From the NCBI RefSeq assembly GCF_030463565.1, contig NC_134643.1, positions 45,670,221 through 45,734,220 of the forward strand: a stretch of DNA of 64,000 nt, given 5' to 3'. Of the stretch, positions 13,701 to 29,845 are shown piece after piece. This stretch comes from Pelecanus crispus. Lineage: Eukaryota; Chordata; Aves; Pelecaniformes; Pelecanidae. The position numbers were made by a program, and so were the translations under genes. A model generated the notes under the pieces. It saw nothing but the letters and a program-made list of their open reading frames with translations. It ran no database searches and had not been told where the DNA came from. Within the stretch, counting starts at the first letter, position 1. Each line of letters opens with the position of its first letter.

Positions 13701-16700
13701 TTAAAATGCATCAGCTATTAACACGTAACAAGGCACTGAGAACTGACCTCTGTCTCAGTTCAAGAGCGGCAGCTGGTTAACAGGTAACAACCACTTTGTC
13801 AACCCTACACCAGACAGGGACTCTACTGAGTTCGACAATTCCATGATTCCTGGCAGATGCAGCATCCAGATAACGTAGCCGTACTCAGCCCTGTGTGAAT
13901 AAAATGTGTTATTATTTTCCCTTAATGCTACAAGCTGGACAGTCACTACATTTCTGCTCACTCTCTCTGCTTCATAAACACAAGATTTTCCATCCCGAGC
14001 CCTTATACAGCCTTGCCAAAAGGGTTCATTCTCCTTCAGAGTTCAACTGTTCCAGTTTCTGGAGAAAATGTCTCAGTTCTCTGGTAGGTCAGTAAGTACA
14101 CAGCAGTTCACGAGCTCTGATACTTCTGCCTTATCTGCCCTCTTACCACAGGCAATGGAAAATGTTTCACTTGAAACAACAAACAGAAATCAGAATCAGA
14201 AATAGAAATGACCTCAGTAGAGATTAATATAACTTCACAGAAACCTACCTCTTTCTGCTCTAAACCACGATTGGTGTTTCAGCAAATTAAGTGCGTGCAT
14301 AATTAACAGGCTATTTCTGCAGTCAATAGCAATAATCACACCTTTTCATCTACCTAGAAGATAGCAACTTTCTGTATGCGTTACATCAAAAGTGAGATTT
14401 AAAGAGAAATGTAGACCTACAGATCACGGAGTGCGACATCGTATTTGTACTCTGAACATAACTAAACCAACTGGGGCAAGAAGTCTGTATTTTAGAGATG
14501 TGCAAAATAGGTGTCCGTTTCTATGGTCACTCGTCCCTAAATTCCTTTAACATGGAAAAGCAGAAAGGATCCCAACAGGCCTGTGGAAGCTAAGACCCAG
14601 GACAACTCCTCTCCCTGCGGAAAAGTTGAGAGAGGGCAGCTGGATCCCACTGGACCCTGCTGTGTTTAGTTTCTAAAAAAGGGAACTAAACCGAGAAGCA
14701 GCCTCCAGGGGCAGCAAAATACAGCAGGAAGCTTGGAGATGCCGTTCTGTTCTAAAAAAATAAATTGTTTCATGTACGTGATTCTATTTACTTGTTAGCT
14801 TATTTGTGTAGCTTGGGGGTACTGGGTTGTTGCCTGGTCAGCTTCTTACAACTTTGATTCCTGTTGATATATAAAAGTGTGAGTGTACGAGCTCATGCGC
14901 GCATACTTAGGAGCAGCTTCTGTGAATGTACAGGAGAAGAGCTTTAAGTAATTCTAATTTACTGTCGATAAATTTCACTAAAGCCTTGTATATGGCAAGA
15001 GAGGTCGAACACAGATGAAGTCATATGATATTCCGAATCTAGGTCATAGATTTTTCGATTTTATCCTTTAATATATGGACGGATTCTAAAATGAGTGGTT
15101 AACACACTATCACTTTTCAGCTAAACTTTGTTAACTAAATATATGCATTTTCTGCCATTGTAAATAGGATGCATGTTGTAAATTTAAGTCACAACATCTT
15201 ATCAGATTCCAGAAACAAGTCAGGTAACAGAACTAAAACAATGAGCCTTAATGTCTGTCTGTATGTTCAGATCCAAGATGGGCTTTGTATTTCTTTTGTT
15301 TATTGTACTGAAAGAGCTATCCTATTCATTCAAAACTAAGTCAAGACAATCATTAATTGTGATTTTCCCCAAGTAGCAATGCTAAGAGTGGGTCCTGAGT
15401 GACCTATTGTATTGCTAATTATTTACATGCAATAAATTTCAGTGCGAATACACCTATCACCATGTCAATTTCTACATTACAAATAGGCTTGTATTTTCAA
15501 TCTCAATGTGACATTAACATTTATAATCTGCAAATGGCAGTCAGTATTCACACCAATCAGGATAATCCATATGTCTTATGTTCCAGAGCTTATGTTATGG
15601 AGCTTCCTTAGAGAAGGATAATTAAATCAAAAATTTTGCTTTAGATTTTAAATACTTTCTTAGGAAAAAAAACATTTATTGATATGAAAGTCTTGTGTGA
15701 TCCTTATTTGTTTTCAGAACATACTTCCAAGAGCTGGGAAGATTTGTTTTCTGGCATGCATCAAACATTTTTCCATTGGTCACAGCATTCTTGCACTAAT
15801 TGAGTTTAGAAAGCTCTTCAGCTGCTGCCTGGATGAATATGATCTGTGAAAAGCAAGCATCAGAAATAATGTGATCCATTAGCTAATTACGCTTTATCAT
15901 CAAACACACATCAGTCACACAATGTAATATGAGAACTATATTCTGCTATCCCAGATCTTTCAGATTGTAAGAGCTGCCATAAAAAAAAAAAAAAAGTCAG
16001 TATCTTCTTCCCTGAAATGCTTCATATTTCTCAGTGAAGGAACCCACTGATTTTCAAAAGGTATAAACCTGTACAAGATGGAAGCCTTCTGAAGCGTATA
16101 GAGATGATCTTGCTCTCTGAAGTAAAAACTTCAGGGAATATGCTTTGTGTATCATGCATGAAATACGAACAAATCTTTTTGCTGGTTAAAATTATCCACT
16201 CTGATAAAAAAAAAAAAAAATCCTACAAGGTATAATTCAATTGCAAATTGGGACATTTTCATAGAAGGCATGGATTTTTTTTTTAATGTGATTATGGACT
16301 ATGTAGAAGAAATGTTTCTTCGTATTTCCCCTAAATGCCCCTTTACTTTTACAACGATTTTTTTTTATTTTCTATGACAACATACAAAGAAGTAACTGAC
16401 CATATTTTGCCATAGCTCTCACCTTTCTATTAATGTTTCAGATAATACATGAGGAAGATAATCTCATTAATCCTAACACTATTTTTCCATGGAGAGCATT
16501 TTCTCTCCTCTAAACAGGAGGAAATTTAGTCACATTACAGCTGGCCTTGTTAACATATTGACCTTGACTCTTTGTTGCCTTACACTCTCAGTAGCTACAT
16601 ACTTCGGTGTTAAGTGGAAGCTAAAATGCCGTCCTCTTGGAATGCTTACCTTTTGAACTTACATGTGAATTTTATTTGAAAGATGACAAGGTCCAAGTGG

Positions 16701-19644
16701 AGAACCAACATCATGATTTCACACGGAAATCCAGTCACTTGCTATTTTAAATTCCAAACTACATAAAATCCCAGAACCTCACCCCCCCGCAAAGACATAA
16801 ATAGCAAAAATCTTCAATAGATTCGGCTCCTGCATAGAGACACCAAATAAAATCTGTTAGCATTCAAGTAACAAGTATACATTTAAAATTCATTGGTTGC
16901 AGTACATCAGCCTGACAGTATTGGCAGGCAGTGGACTGACACACGGGTTTTGTACTGCAGCTTTCCATATGCTCCATGCTGGCAAATCTCCAAATGAACA
17001 GATACAGTGCTGCTCCGCTCAGCCCAGCTCACTGACTCTGCTTGGTCCACCTTTGCCCACCTCCTGCCATTCCCTTCCTGTCCTCCTCCCCACGGAGCCA
17101 TGTTACTTACACAAGGTTTGTGCTCCCGTTGCAAAGCAAGGAAACAACTGGAGACATCATTGGAGACGTTCCCCTATAGCGCTATACCCTGCTGCTATAC
17201 CCTAGCTTTTTCCAGCGAAGGGAGAGAGCAGAAGTGCACGTCTGGTCTGTGGGAGGAGAGCAGGTCACAGCAGCATCTTACAACACAGCCTGCAATGAGG
17301 TCAAAGCAGCTTCAGCAGAGGAGGTCAGTCAGCGAGAGACTCAGTCCCTTAAAGCCTCACTAAACGCCCGTGTAAAAGATTTAGTAGTTCTAAGATATTT
17401 GTTGGTACAAAGATAAACAAGAGATCATCTGTTAGTACAATACAGCATCACCATGAAATCAAGGACTTAGACTTGAGGCAAATCCAAATATTTTCCCTCC
17501 TGTTAGGTATTAATAAAAATGCCCTATCAAGATGGGTTCAAACCTGCCAGCTTTCTCCTGAAAAGCTCTTTCTGGTAAGAGTGGCTTACCAGCAAATACA
17601 CCTTGATTTCCCTGGGCATGATTATTCACTGTTTTGCATGCTTTGTAACTCTTCAGACTGGTGCAAAGTAAGGTTAAAAAAAAAAGAAAAAAAGGCTGCC
17701 AAACAAGTGCCTTACATTCCACAGGTGCAATTATTTTACAAATAAAAAGGAAGTGAAGACAAGAGTCTGTAGGTGGTGCTTGAAGATTATTACTATGTTA
17801 TTATTTTTGAAATGAGAGACATACTACCATTTTAAAGTATTCTGTGCTCAGTAAAACTAACTAGGGATATTGTTAGTGCTTGGACTTTTCTTAAAAATAT
17901 AGTATCTTACCTGACTTTTTTTTTCCATTCTGGTATTTTTTTTTTGTTTCTTTTGTATATGGTGATATTTATGATCTCATTCTCTCTTCCTGTGTTACAG
18001 CCTAATTTCTGTGGTAGGTGGTCTCTAAATGCATTGTAGCTTCTATTCCCATTTTTATGCTAGAAAGCAAAGGAAACAAGCAGCACAAAGCCTTTAACCT
18101 TACCTTCTAGGCTACACTATCAATATATATGTTGGTTATCTTATTTTGCTAACAGAAAACAGAAAGATACATCTGTGTAGGCATATCACTCCCTTTATAT
18201 ACAGGTTCTTCTAGGATGAACATTTTCAGTTCCAGTAAGAGTGTGCAGCAGATGAACACCCAAATGGGGATGGATTTTGCAGAACCTAAGCAAGCATGCT
18301 CCCCAAAGGTAAGGTTTATGCAAGCAGACATTTGAACCCCCCTGTTTAATGGTGTACTTGCTATCAAAACACAGGTCTTTATTAGCAGACCTCAGATAAT
18401 GCCCACAAAAGGAACAGATTTAGATTTGTTTTCCTTTTCTTTAAAAGTGCCCTGAACACCCAACAGAACTCAGTTACTAATGGTTCACCTTTGGGTTGAT
18501 CCTTAGTTGAACATTTTTGTCTGAGTGGGTTAATTAGGTATTAAGTTTTCTTTATTTTTCACCTAAATAACGGCTTTGTAATGTCTAATATTTCAGCTCC
18601 CGCAGCTGCGTTCATTATGCAAGTAAAAGATCTCTCTTACACAAAGCCACCTACTTTCACCAAATAAGTACAAGCTAAATTGGTTTCTAAATTTCCATTC
18701 TTCTGTGAAAACTAACTGAAATTGGCCGACAAGCTGGTGACCATTCCCCCAATGATGGGGAAAGAGTGGATGATAGACATGTGTGACTGCATAAACACTG
18801 TTCCTTAGGAAACAGCCTTAAAAAAAATCACTTTTCGGGTCACATGTTAAAGCTTTGTACAATTGGGGGTTTGAGATGTGCTAAACCTTACACGCTCTGC
18901 ACAGTACTGTTCACTTGAATAGAACTAATCACTCAAATTGCATAGAGCTAAGTGCTTGTTTAAATCCTCACATGACTGATGACTAATGTTCAGTATTTAA
19001 AATCCTGTCCAAAGACAAAGGAACTGATTGTTTCATTGAACAGTCAACTTTCTAATTAATCATAGTAATTTAAATCTCTGTCGTTTAAAATATCTAACAA
19101 GCATGACCTTGCTTCATCGACAGATTCTGCTTTTGTCCTTCTGGAAAATTTTGCATTCTAAATACCAGGCCTTAAAAGTAAAATATTTTCAGTCTGAAAG
19201 TTACTTAAATTCCATGTTTTATGACAGAGATTAAACAAGTAAAACAGAGACAAAAACTCAAATTGATGGTGCTCCATGGATGCCCCGAGTCTAAGAACTC
19301 CGTGGCTTGATCTTAAACATAACGGTCCCTGACTATTTAAGTGGGTATAAAGAATTGCCTGAATACGCTTCAGTGTACAATGCTAGAATACAAGGTTCAA
19401 TGCTCCATCTTCTCCAGCAGTTTACCAAACTTTAAAACTAAAAAATCTATGTAGTTTGTATTGCTGTATTCCTTGTATTACATCTCAAGGAGGTACAAAG
19501 AGTGATTGCAAGCCTTTTGGGGAAGGCATCATTTTGTTCTCATTATACCAGAAGCTCAGCCTGTGACTGGGATACCTAAGACATGGTGCGCTATGGTGTC
19601 AACACTAGATGTTTTGTAAGTAACTCGAGGGAAGAAAAAAACCT
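7753..19644. other. Intergenic DNA, no gene recognised
   Basis: No recognisable exon or RNA gene was found. Several A/T homopolymers are present (for example near 8340, 10725, 12430, 15980, 16205). A long AT-rich stretch at about 10200-10700 is rich in homeodomain-like TAAT/ATTA words and low in simple repeats, so it could be a conserved non-coding element; I cannot test this without alignments. A moderately GC-rich patch lies at 7850-8200. Confidence 0.55.
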
Positions 19645-19700
19645 CTCCGCAGGCTGTGCATCCTCTCTATCCCTCCGCAGGCTGTGCATCCTCTCTATCC
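19645..19700. repeat. 28-bp tandem duplication, two perfect copies
   Basis: The unit CTCCGCAGGCTGTGCATCCT plus eight more bases is present at 19645-19672 and repeated without change at 19673-19700. It lies just upstream of the RPS16 CpG island. Identity of the copies suggests a recent origin. Confidence 0.95.
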
Positions 19701-20515
19701 CTCTCAAGAAGTCCTTTAAGCTGCTGTAACCCATGACAGAGCTCGGGCAGTGAGTGACCTCCACCGCTTCTCACCGCAGCCGTTCGAGCTCGGGCCGTGC
19801 TGCTCCCAGGCCGCCGCCCCGGTCACCTGGAGAAGGCGCAGCCGCTCGGCCTCCTCCTCCCGGGGAGCGGCAGCCACCTTCCTGCTGCGGAGCGGCGGCA
19901 GGTCCCGGACGGGCGGATTCAACAGCAGCGGGATTAAAGCAGCATTAAGGTGAGACAAGCTGGCTCCTGAAAGGGGCACAACGCCTACCCAGCGCTTACG
20001 GGGTCTGATGGGACTCCATCATTTTACATAAAAAGCAGAAAGTGAGGCAATTCTGTGTGGGACGAAAGCAACTTAAAACAAAACAAAACAAACAAAAAAA
20101 CCCCAACAAACGGAACAATAAGAGACAGGGTGACCCTACACCACCGTGCCGAAGGGGATGGCGTGCGGGCACAGCGTGTCCCAGCCCCGGCCCGGCGGCC
20201 TTACAGAAGGCCCGGTCTGCCCCGTTTAACCCTCCCCAGCGCCTATCAAGCCTGTCCGGCTGACAGCAGGGCCCAGGGGCCGCTGCTCTCTGCCAGGGGG
20301 AGGCGGCGGACGCAGCCCCGTCGGAAGGAGCCGGGGAGGCAGAGGTGCGGCCTCCCGGGGCCGAGGGAAGGCGCCCGTCCCGCCCAGCTCCGGGCTGCCG
20401 CAAAGCGCGGGCGGGCAGGGGAGGGGCGGACGGGCGCTCTGTCGCAATGCCGGAAGACGGCGTTGCGCTTTGCGGCCCGGCTGCCCCTGAGGAGAGGCTG
20501 GGAAACCCCGTTCGG

Positions 20516-20524
20516 CCTTTTCCT
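20516..20524 (+). promoter_or_regulatory. RPS16: Probable 5'TOP transcription start of RPS16
   Basis: The pyrimidine tract CCTTTTCCT lies in the CpG island about 120 bases upstream of the RPS16 start codon. Ribosomal protein genes start transcription at a C inside such a tract, giving 5'TOP mRNAs under mTOR/LARP1 translational control. Human RPS16 mRNA also begins with a similar tract. The exact start base is inferred. Confidence 0.65.
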
Positions 20525-20545
20525 GGTGCCGCCGCTGAGGGGAGG
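20516..20545 (+). other. RPS16: Predicted non-coding first exon of RPS16
   Basis: From the TOP tract the sequence runs to a strong donor, GAGG|GTGAGT at 20546. A pyrimidine-rich acceptor, CTCTCTCTTGCAG, ends at 20632, eight bases before the ATG. This implies an 87-base intron (20546-20632) separating a short TOP-bearing leader exon from the start-codon exon. As I recall it, human RPS16 has its ATG in the first exon, so this would be a different leader structure. RNA data are needed to confirm it. Confidence 0.55.
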
Positions 20546-20640
20546 GTGAGTGTCCGGGGGGCTCTGGCCGCCGCCGCCCTCTTCGCGCCCTCTCCCCTGG
20601 CAGCGCTAACGCCGCCTCCCTCTCTCTTGCAGGAGGAGTC

Positions 20641-23732
<3,092 letters not shown>

Positions 23733-23758
23733 AATTGTTCAACAGTCATGTGACAGCC

Positions 23759-23764
23759 AATAAA
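23759..23764 (+). terminator. RPS16: RPS16 polyadenylation signal
   Basis: AATAAA lies 27 bases after the stop codon. This gives the very short 3' UTR typical of ribosomal protein mRNAs. Cleavage is expected around 23780-23790. Confidence 0.9.
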
Positions 23765-23789
23765 CCTAAAGAGAATTTGATATATTTCA

Positions 23790-26700
23790 TGTTTCTAAAT
23801 TGCGTTTTTCTCTGTGGGTGAACAGATTTTTCAGTATGTGTTAACTTAAGATTGATACACAAATCGATTGGTATTAAAGTAAAATCAGAGGGCTGTTGGC
23901 CCTTTATCCCTTCATAGTAAGTCCAGATAGATAAGGTCTTGGGAAGAAAGGAGAGCTTTCTCCTGTTGATGAACGTGTGGTTGTCAGAACATAAAGAACA
24001 CTTACCTCCTGGTTTTGTGGGTACATGCAGCAGCGTAGCAGTTGATTAAAGCAGAGTTTGATCTTTGCCTTTCTGGTGAATCTTAAACATGGACCTTTTC
24101 CATACCTGGATGGCCACTCTTCATGGCGTTACGAACCAACATGAGTAGCGCATGTTCCTCACATGTGAAAATGTCTGTCTCAGCCTGGTTACAGACTTAG
24201 TCCATAATGCACAAGAGTCTGGATCTGACCCCTAGCTGGTAACTTGTGTGTTATGTGACTTGCTTTAGTCTGCTGCCCTAGGGTAATGCAGCATGAAGCA
24301 TCTTGCTGCGTACGCTTCAGCGCTGGCAGTTCGTGTTCTTGCAAAGGACTTCTATTTTCCTTGTATATTCACCTGAAATACCACACTGAGAGTGAAGTTC
24401 CAAACACTGCTATGGCATATTGTATGGCAATGAGTATTGTCCCTCTGCAGGACCTGCTTTTGTTTGTGCTTGCTTAGTGGTAAGGAATTAACCCCTTAAG
24501 CGTAACTCCCACAACATGGTGCTAAAGTGGGTATTCAGGCAGCTGTTCTAATGTCTGTATTTAAAGTTTACATTGTCAAAACCAAAATAATTATGGGGGC
24601 AGGGGAGAGAGGTTTGTTGAACTCTTGCTATACCTGACAATACAGAGGTGGAGTTTTCTGGAGTAGTATATCTAAATGTAGGAAACTTTTTTATTTCTTT
24701 AAATAACAAACCCCATGTATTCTGTTTCAATTCTGTTTCAAAAATAGTATTTTGTAAATGTAAGATGGATTTTGTGTTACAGATCAGGTTGAGTCCAAAT
24801 TATTCATCCTTCAACCACATGTTCACGCAATACAAGCACAGAGGGATGTAGACCTGGAGAACAACATTAAATGATTTAATAAAAAGAAAAATCCCTGTGG
24901 AAGTCAGGCAGTTGCTTATGTCATGAGCTAGGTGAGGCAATTTGAAGGCCTTAGGGAAGTAAGTGGGGAAAAACCTGGAGTTGGAAATATGACTGATTTC
25001 CAAAGATCTAGCTAGGGTGTGTGTGTATCGAACATGAAAAGAAATGTTGGAGAAGTTCCAGTTTCTTGTCCATTGAAACTGAAGATTTTTGTTCTGGAAG
25101 TGATCTCCCGGGGACAAAGAAGAAGAGTAAAGTTCTGAGTAAGACGTGGGATGTGCCAACAAAAGGCTGTTGGAAAGGCTCATTTGGTCCCTTGGAAGAG
25201 TTGCAAGTAATTGAGTGAGGCCTTGGATATGAGCTGACCCAACAGGCATGGGAACAGCCCTGGGCTGCAGTTTTCTATGTTTGAAAACCAGTTTGGAGAG
25301 GAGCTGGAAGAAACATTGGAGACAAAGCAACTGAGAGCCTAGCTTCTGCTGTGCTGCTCTTGAAGCCTGGTATTTTTGTGTCTCGTACATTTGTATGCCA
25401 ATACCGAGATTGTTACAGGAGCACCTTGGTACTTTGAGATTTGCGCTGGGCTTTCTATTAATGTGGTATTTCTTCCACTTGATCAATGGCAGGTCATTTC
25501 AGTGTACTCAGTCAACACAAAGTTAAACCGGTTTCCTTTGTGAGTTAGGTTGGGGAATTGGAAAGAATAGTACAATTTTGCCCTTTTGCTCTAGTTTAGG
25601 AAAATAGGTGCTCATGGCTTGGTATAGATGCTAACGTTTGTTATGATGTCTGCTTTTTCTGTAGGAAGGCGTTTCAGGCATCTTCACTGAAGTGTAGTTA
25701 CACAAGAGTTAAACGTGTAACTTTAACAAATTCCTTCTGAAAAGGAATTCTCCATCCATCTCCCATTTTAGCTGTCAGCATCTGCCACAAAATACAGCAT
25801 TACATGACCTGAATAGAAGTAGCACACTCTTGTTCAAACCCCTCACACTCCCATTGAAGTGGAGGGGACTGTTGTGTATTCTATTGCCAATTTACATACC
25901 AGGATTTTTTTGTCTTACACTAAGCGAGATATTCTATTCCAGACACTTGCTGTCTCTTTGGCAAGACACATGGTTTGCTTTCCTCAGTCCCCCCTTTCCG
26001 CACCCTCAGATCTGACCCATGTCTTGTCCAGTAAGTTCCTCAGAATTTCTACCTTGTAGTAGAGTTGCTCGCAAATTATTCTAGCTCTTGGGCTGCTGAA
26101 AACTGTGATGTTCTGCCTTCTAGCCTGGTTTTCTAAGGAAAAGATGCTGTGCAGGGCTAACTTCAAATTTCATTACTTGAATTCCTATGAGTTTTGTGAA
26201 AACTGGCATCTTGATAGATGTTAATTAGCTTCAGCTGAGGAAAAATAAGCCTTTTAGTTGTTTGGCTCGTGTGGTGACTGAAAAGCAATGGCTCACTCAT
26301 TGCTTAGGAAATGCGTACTGCCCTGCCAGTTGGCACATACGTACCCTGTGCTGTGGCTTGTCCAGAACTGATTTTTGCCTAGCTGTTAGAGCAATCGGAT
26401 GCAGGGAAAACGAGAGGACACAAAAGTACTGTGGTCTGAAGCTCAGGGAGGCAGGGGGAGATGCAATACCTGATGCGAGTAACCTTAAGGGTGGATTTCA
26501 CAGCTATGGGGAAACCCGATGTATCAGTTTTTCTGCCCACAGAACAGCTTGTAACAATTGGGGATTTTTGTTCTGCTGTTCTTTTATGGAAAGGCTGAAA
26601 ATAAAACTCGCGCTGCTACTAATATATCCAGAGATGGTATCTGCAAGTCATTTCTTCAGCCAAAAGGCTCTTAGCATAATAAAAATGCTTTCTGAACTGA

Positions 26701-27939
26701 ACTCTGATCCTATAAAAAATGCCCCGTTAATCCTGTAGAGTGATGTCATACCCACAGACTGGCTTGCTAAATGAGAACTGTTCATGGAATCGGGCTGGTG
26801 TCTGCCTGGGTGGCTGGAGCTTTTTATTCTAAATGGTTACTTACTGATCACCCACTAGAGGGCTTAACTCCATTGGGGAAGTGTAACTACTGTGAAGTTT
26901 GGAGGTGTAAGGAGAAAACCTGTTCATAAAAATGTTTCCTTCCCTGACGTCCCGATTCTGCAGAGATGGCGACAAAGCTCTTGTCATTGAGCACTGAGAG
27001 ACACATTTCCAAGAGAAATAGCAACAGTTTGATCTTCAAGCCCCTAGCAAGGTTGTTGAGCAGCTGTGGAGGCGGTTCTTGGAAAAGAAGAAATGCCCCT
27101 AACCTTGTATCGTCCAGCTCTTTCATTAGGTTCACTGACGCTAATCCTTAGGAAGATCAGGTGCGCACATCAAAACGTGGCCTCACTTGAATTCTTTGTT
27201 GAAAATACCAGTTCAGTGAAGGCTGGAGTGTGAGCTCTAAAAAGTTCCATGACGACAGTTAATGACGACAGTGGATCCGATTCCAAACCAGGGCAAGCTT
27301 GTACCCGTGGCACTGAAGGCGCTTATTTTCTCACCCATTGTTTATAATCCTGATAAACTGCGTAACCTGTATATAAAATTAAGTCCTCCTAAATGTTATG
27401 TTGGAAAATTTGGGCCAAATTCTTTTTGACTGTGATATACAAATATATTAACATTAAAATATTTAAATTTTATTTTTAAATAAAAATCTGTAACTTAAAA
27501 ATGTAATACTAGCATTTTTAAACAATGGACCAGTGTGTTCTCCATCATGTTTGTTTTCTTACAAAAGTGATTATTTTCTAGTGCATTTTTTGTGTTCAAA
27601 ATTTTCAGGAGTCCTAATCTGTGAGTATTCTACTACTTGTGTAGATAATGTGGTTGTTGCCTTGATATAATTTGATTTTTTTTTTTAATCTCTTTCTTAA
27701 TATAGTCCTTGGAGTTACAGTTCAGTGTAGTTGGCTGAATAATTCTTTTTTCTTATTAGCTAACATCCTTCACGTGCTTGGGACTGTGCTGTTTCCTACC
27801 CTGCCTTGAGCAGAGATATCCAGACCTAATGAAACCTGTTGCTCTAACTCTTACAATGTCCCTTTGCAGCTGATGAGGCTTGGCCTACTTTTTAAATATG
27901 AGAAGTTAAACAACTGTGAAATACTAACATGTACCAAAT
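23790..27939. other. Spacer between RPS16 and OTOGL, first part
   Basis: No exon or RNA gene was recognised. The open frames found (for example the minus-strand frame at 24800-25486) have no recognisable domain and are treated as chance. An AT-rich block lies at about 27430-27520. Confidence 0.55.
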
Positions 27940-28060
27940 ATGTCTCCTTTTCTTTCCCTTTTTTGCACTGCATTATTATAAATAATGCATCCAACTATCT
28001 AACTTTAAAAGGATTTAAACACACTGTAGTAATACGTAGGTCTAAGATGCCATCGTAAAC
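27940..28060 (+). repeat. 121-bp direct repeat, distal copy (CR1-tail fusion)
   Basis: These 121 bases match 29846-29966 with a single substitution (T at 28030, A at 29936). The similarity stops sharply at both ends. The 3' edge, GTAAAC, is fused directly to a CR1 terminal tail (28061-28076). The copy includes the same TATAAATA word as the OTOGL-proximal copy. The best explanation is a recent retroposed piece of the OTOGL upstream region. Confidence 0.95.
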
Positions 28061-28076
28061 GATTCTATGATTCTAT
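28061..28076 (+). mobile_element. CR1 3'-terminal tail fragment
   Basis: GATTCTATGATTCTAT is the terminal microsatellite of avian CR1 elements, in + orientation. Nothing else of CR1 precedes it; the 121-bp repeat abuts it. The preceding bases TAAAC also match the bases just inside the CR1 3' end seen at 61704-62380, which suggests microhomology at the junction. Confidence 0.75.
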
Positions 28077-28101
28077 TCCCTCAACTTTGCTATAGAAAAA
28101 T

Positions 28102-28121
28102 GGGGGGGGGGGGGGGGGGGG
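28102..28121 (+). repeat. G20 homopolymer
   Basis: An uninterrupted run of 20 G follows AAAAAT. It can form intermolecular or intramolecular G-quadruplexes and is prone to length error in sequencing. It lies 26 bases after the CR1 tail. Confidence 0.95.
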
Positions 28122-29845
28122 AAGAAAGGCTATTTTTGATAGTTTCTGTTAAACCAAAAGTGTTCATTCATATTAAAGGAAAGATTTATTTGTGAAGCTA
28201 CATATGAAGCATGGTATGAAATACGGTCGTGACGAAGGGAAGAATCCCAGATCAGATTTCTCAGAAGAGTTTGAAACAGTTTCTAAACCAGACTTAGCTA
28301 GATAAGACAGAGACTGGTAATGGAATTTGGAAGCTCTAATGCTTGGGTTCATCTCGGCTTGAGAGCAACCTAAGGCATCATCCTCCAAGAGTAGGTTTAT
28401 GAGAGAGTAAAATGCTGAGTAGTCTCTGCCACCTCCTGTAAGATAAGTGCCCACATAGTAGTTCACAGTCTGTGAGTATGACTACATCGGTGCGTTAATT
28501 TGGACCAGGAACTCACTTCTTTTGCTTCTGTTTGCAGTCTAGAGTGGTTTTGGACCACATGGAGCAGATGAAACTAACAGCAGTCTAGCTGCAGATAAGC
28601 AGCCAGTGCATGGCACCAGCCCATAGCTAGTCAGAAGTAAAAACAAAGCAAAAAACCTCTTGAAATGTGAATTATGTGAATGTCAGCTTCTCAGATCCAA
28701 CAGTAATAAAAAGAATTCTTAAGAAATACTCCAAACATAGTGTAGTGTTATAACATGTATCAGTTTGCACTAAGTATCCTTGGGCCGCCAGTGATCCTGA
28801 ACCTGCATGAGTACTGTTGGCTGCTGTGTGGACACAGGGTTTTGTCTTTGTGGTTGGAGAAGTTGAGTGTTTTCCTTTGCCTTCTCTTCTAGTCCAGCTG
28901 GGGAGCAGGAAAGAGAAAGGGCTAGAATAAATGATGGGAGAACTTTTTACCCAAGAGAGGCCATCAACTTCTGAATTTTATTTTGGTCCAGACCCACCTT
29001 CTGTAGCATGCTCACAGGGTCTCACAAAGCACATCCTAGGAAGAGTGGAGGGTTAGGCAAAAGATAGACTTTGCAAAATAAAATGAGTAGTAGCAGTTTC
29101 AATTAGCCTTATATGTGTCTTTAAAACTGTGCTTTTTAATGATTCTGTTAATGTTAGGGTAAGGCAGGTAAGGTTTTTCTATTTTAAAATATGATCATTT
29201 TTATTTTTGGTGAAATTATATTTTTATATTGTAATGAAAATTGGAAACAAAACCCATTGGCCCTGTTGACTTCTTTCTCCTTTTTGCTAATATGAGATTT
29301 TCATAACATGTTTTATTAAAAATGAAATATACTCATCCTCTGGGAAGCTGCCTTTTGTGATAATAAGCAAACTGTACACAAAAATGTATCTAAAATATTC
29401 TTAAAAATCCAGGTATATTATTTAATGGAAGTTCATGTCTCTCCTTTTAGAACAGATAAGGAACATCAATATGTTAATCTCTAAAACCACCTGGTTATAA
29501 CTTATACAGTAGCATCATTGCAGGGTCTTGCAAAAATATTTCGCTGTAATAAGCAGTAAAGGGCAGCACTCAGGGCAAGCCTCGAAGCACACACACAAAG
29601 GTGTGTGACAACTGAAGGAACTCTCAAACCATCATGACATGGCAACATTTCTATGTCACTGTCTGCTATGTTATAAAGGGCCGATTCAATTCAACAGAGG
29701 AGTAATACTCACAGGTCTAGTGAAAGTGTAACTAATACAGACTCTGCTGAGGAGTTACCGTGCATTACTAATGAGACACATGCAGCCAGAAAGTTGCATG
29801 CAACGCTTGCAAAGCTCCTGAAGCTGTGTGTAGCTACCAAGCTTG
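28122..29845. other. Upstream flank of OTOGL
   Basis: AT-rich non-coding sequence with no recognised exon or repeat family. It lies between the two copies of the 121-bp repeat. Confidence 0.5.
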
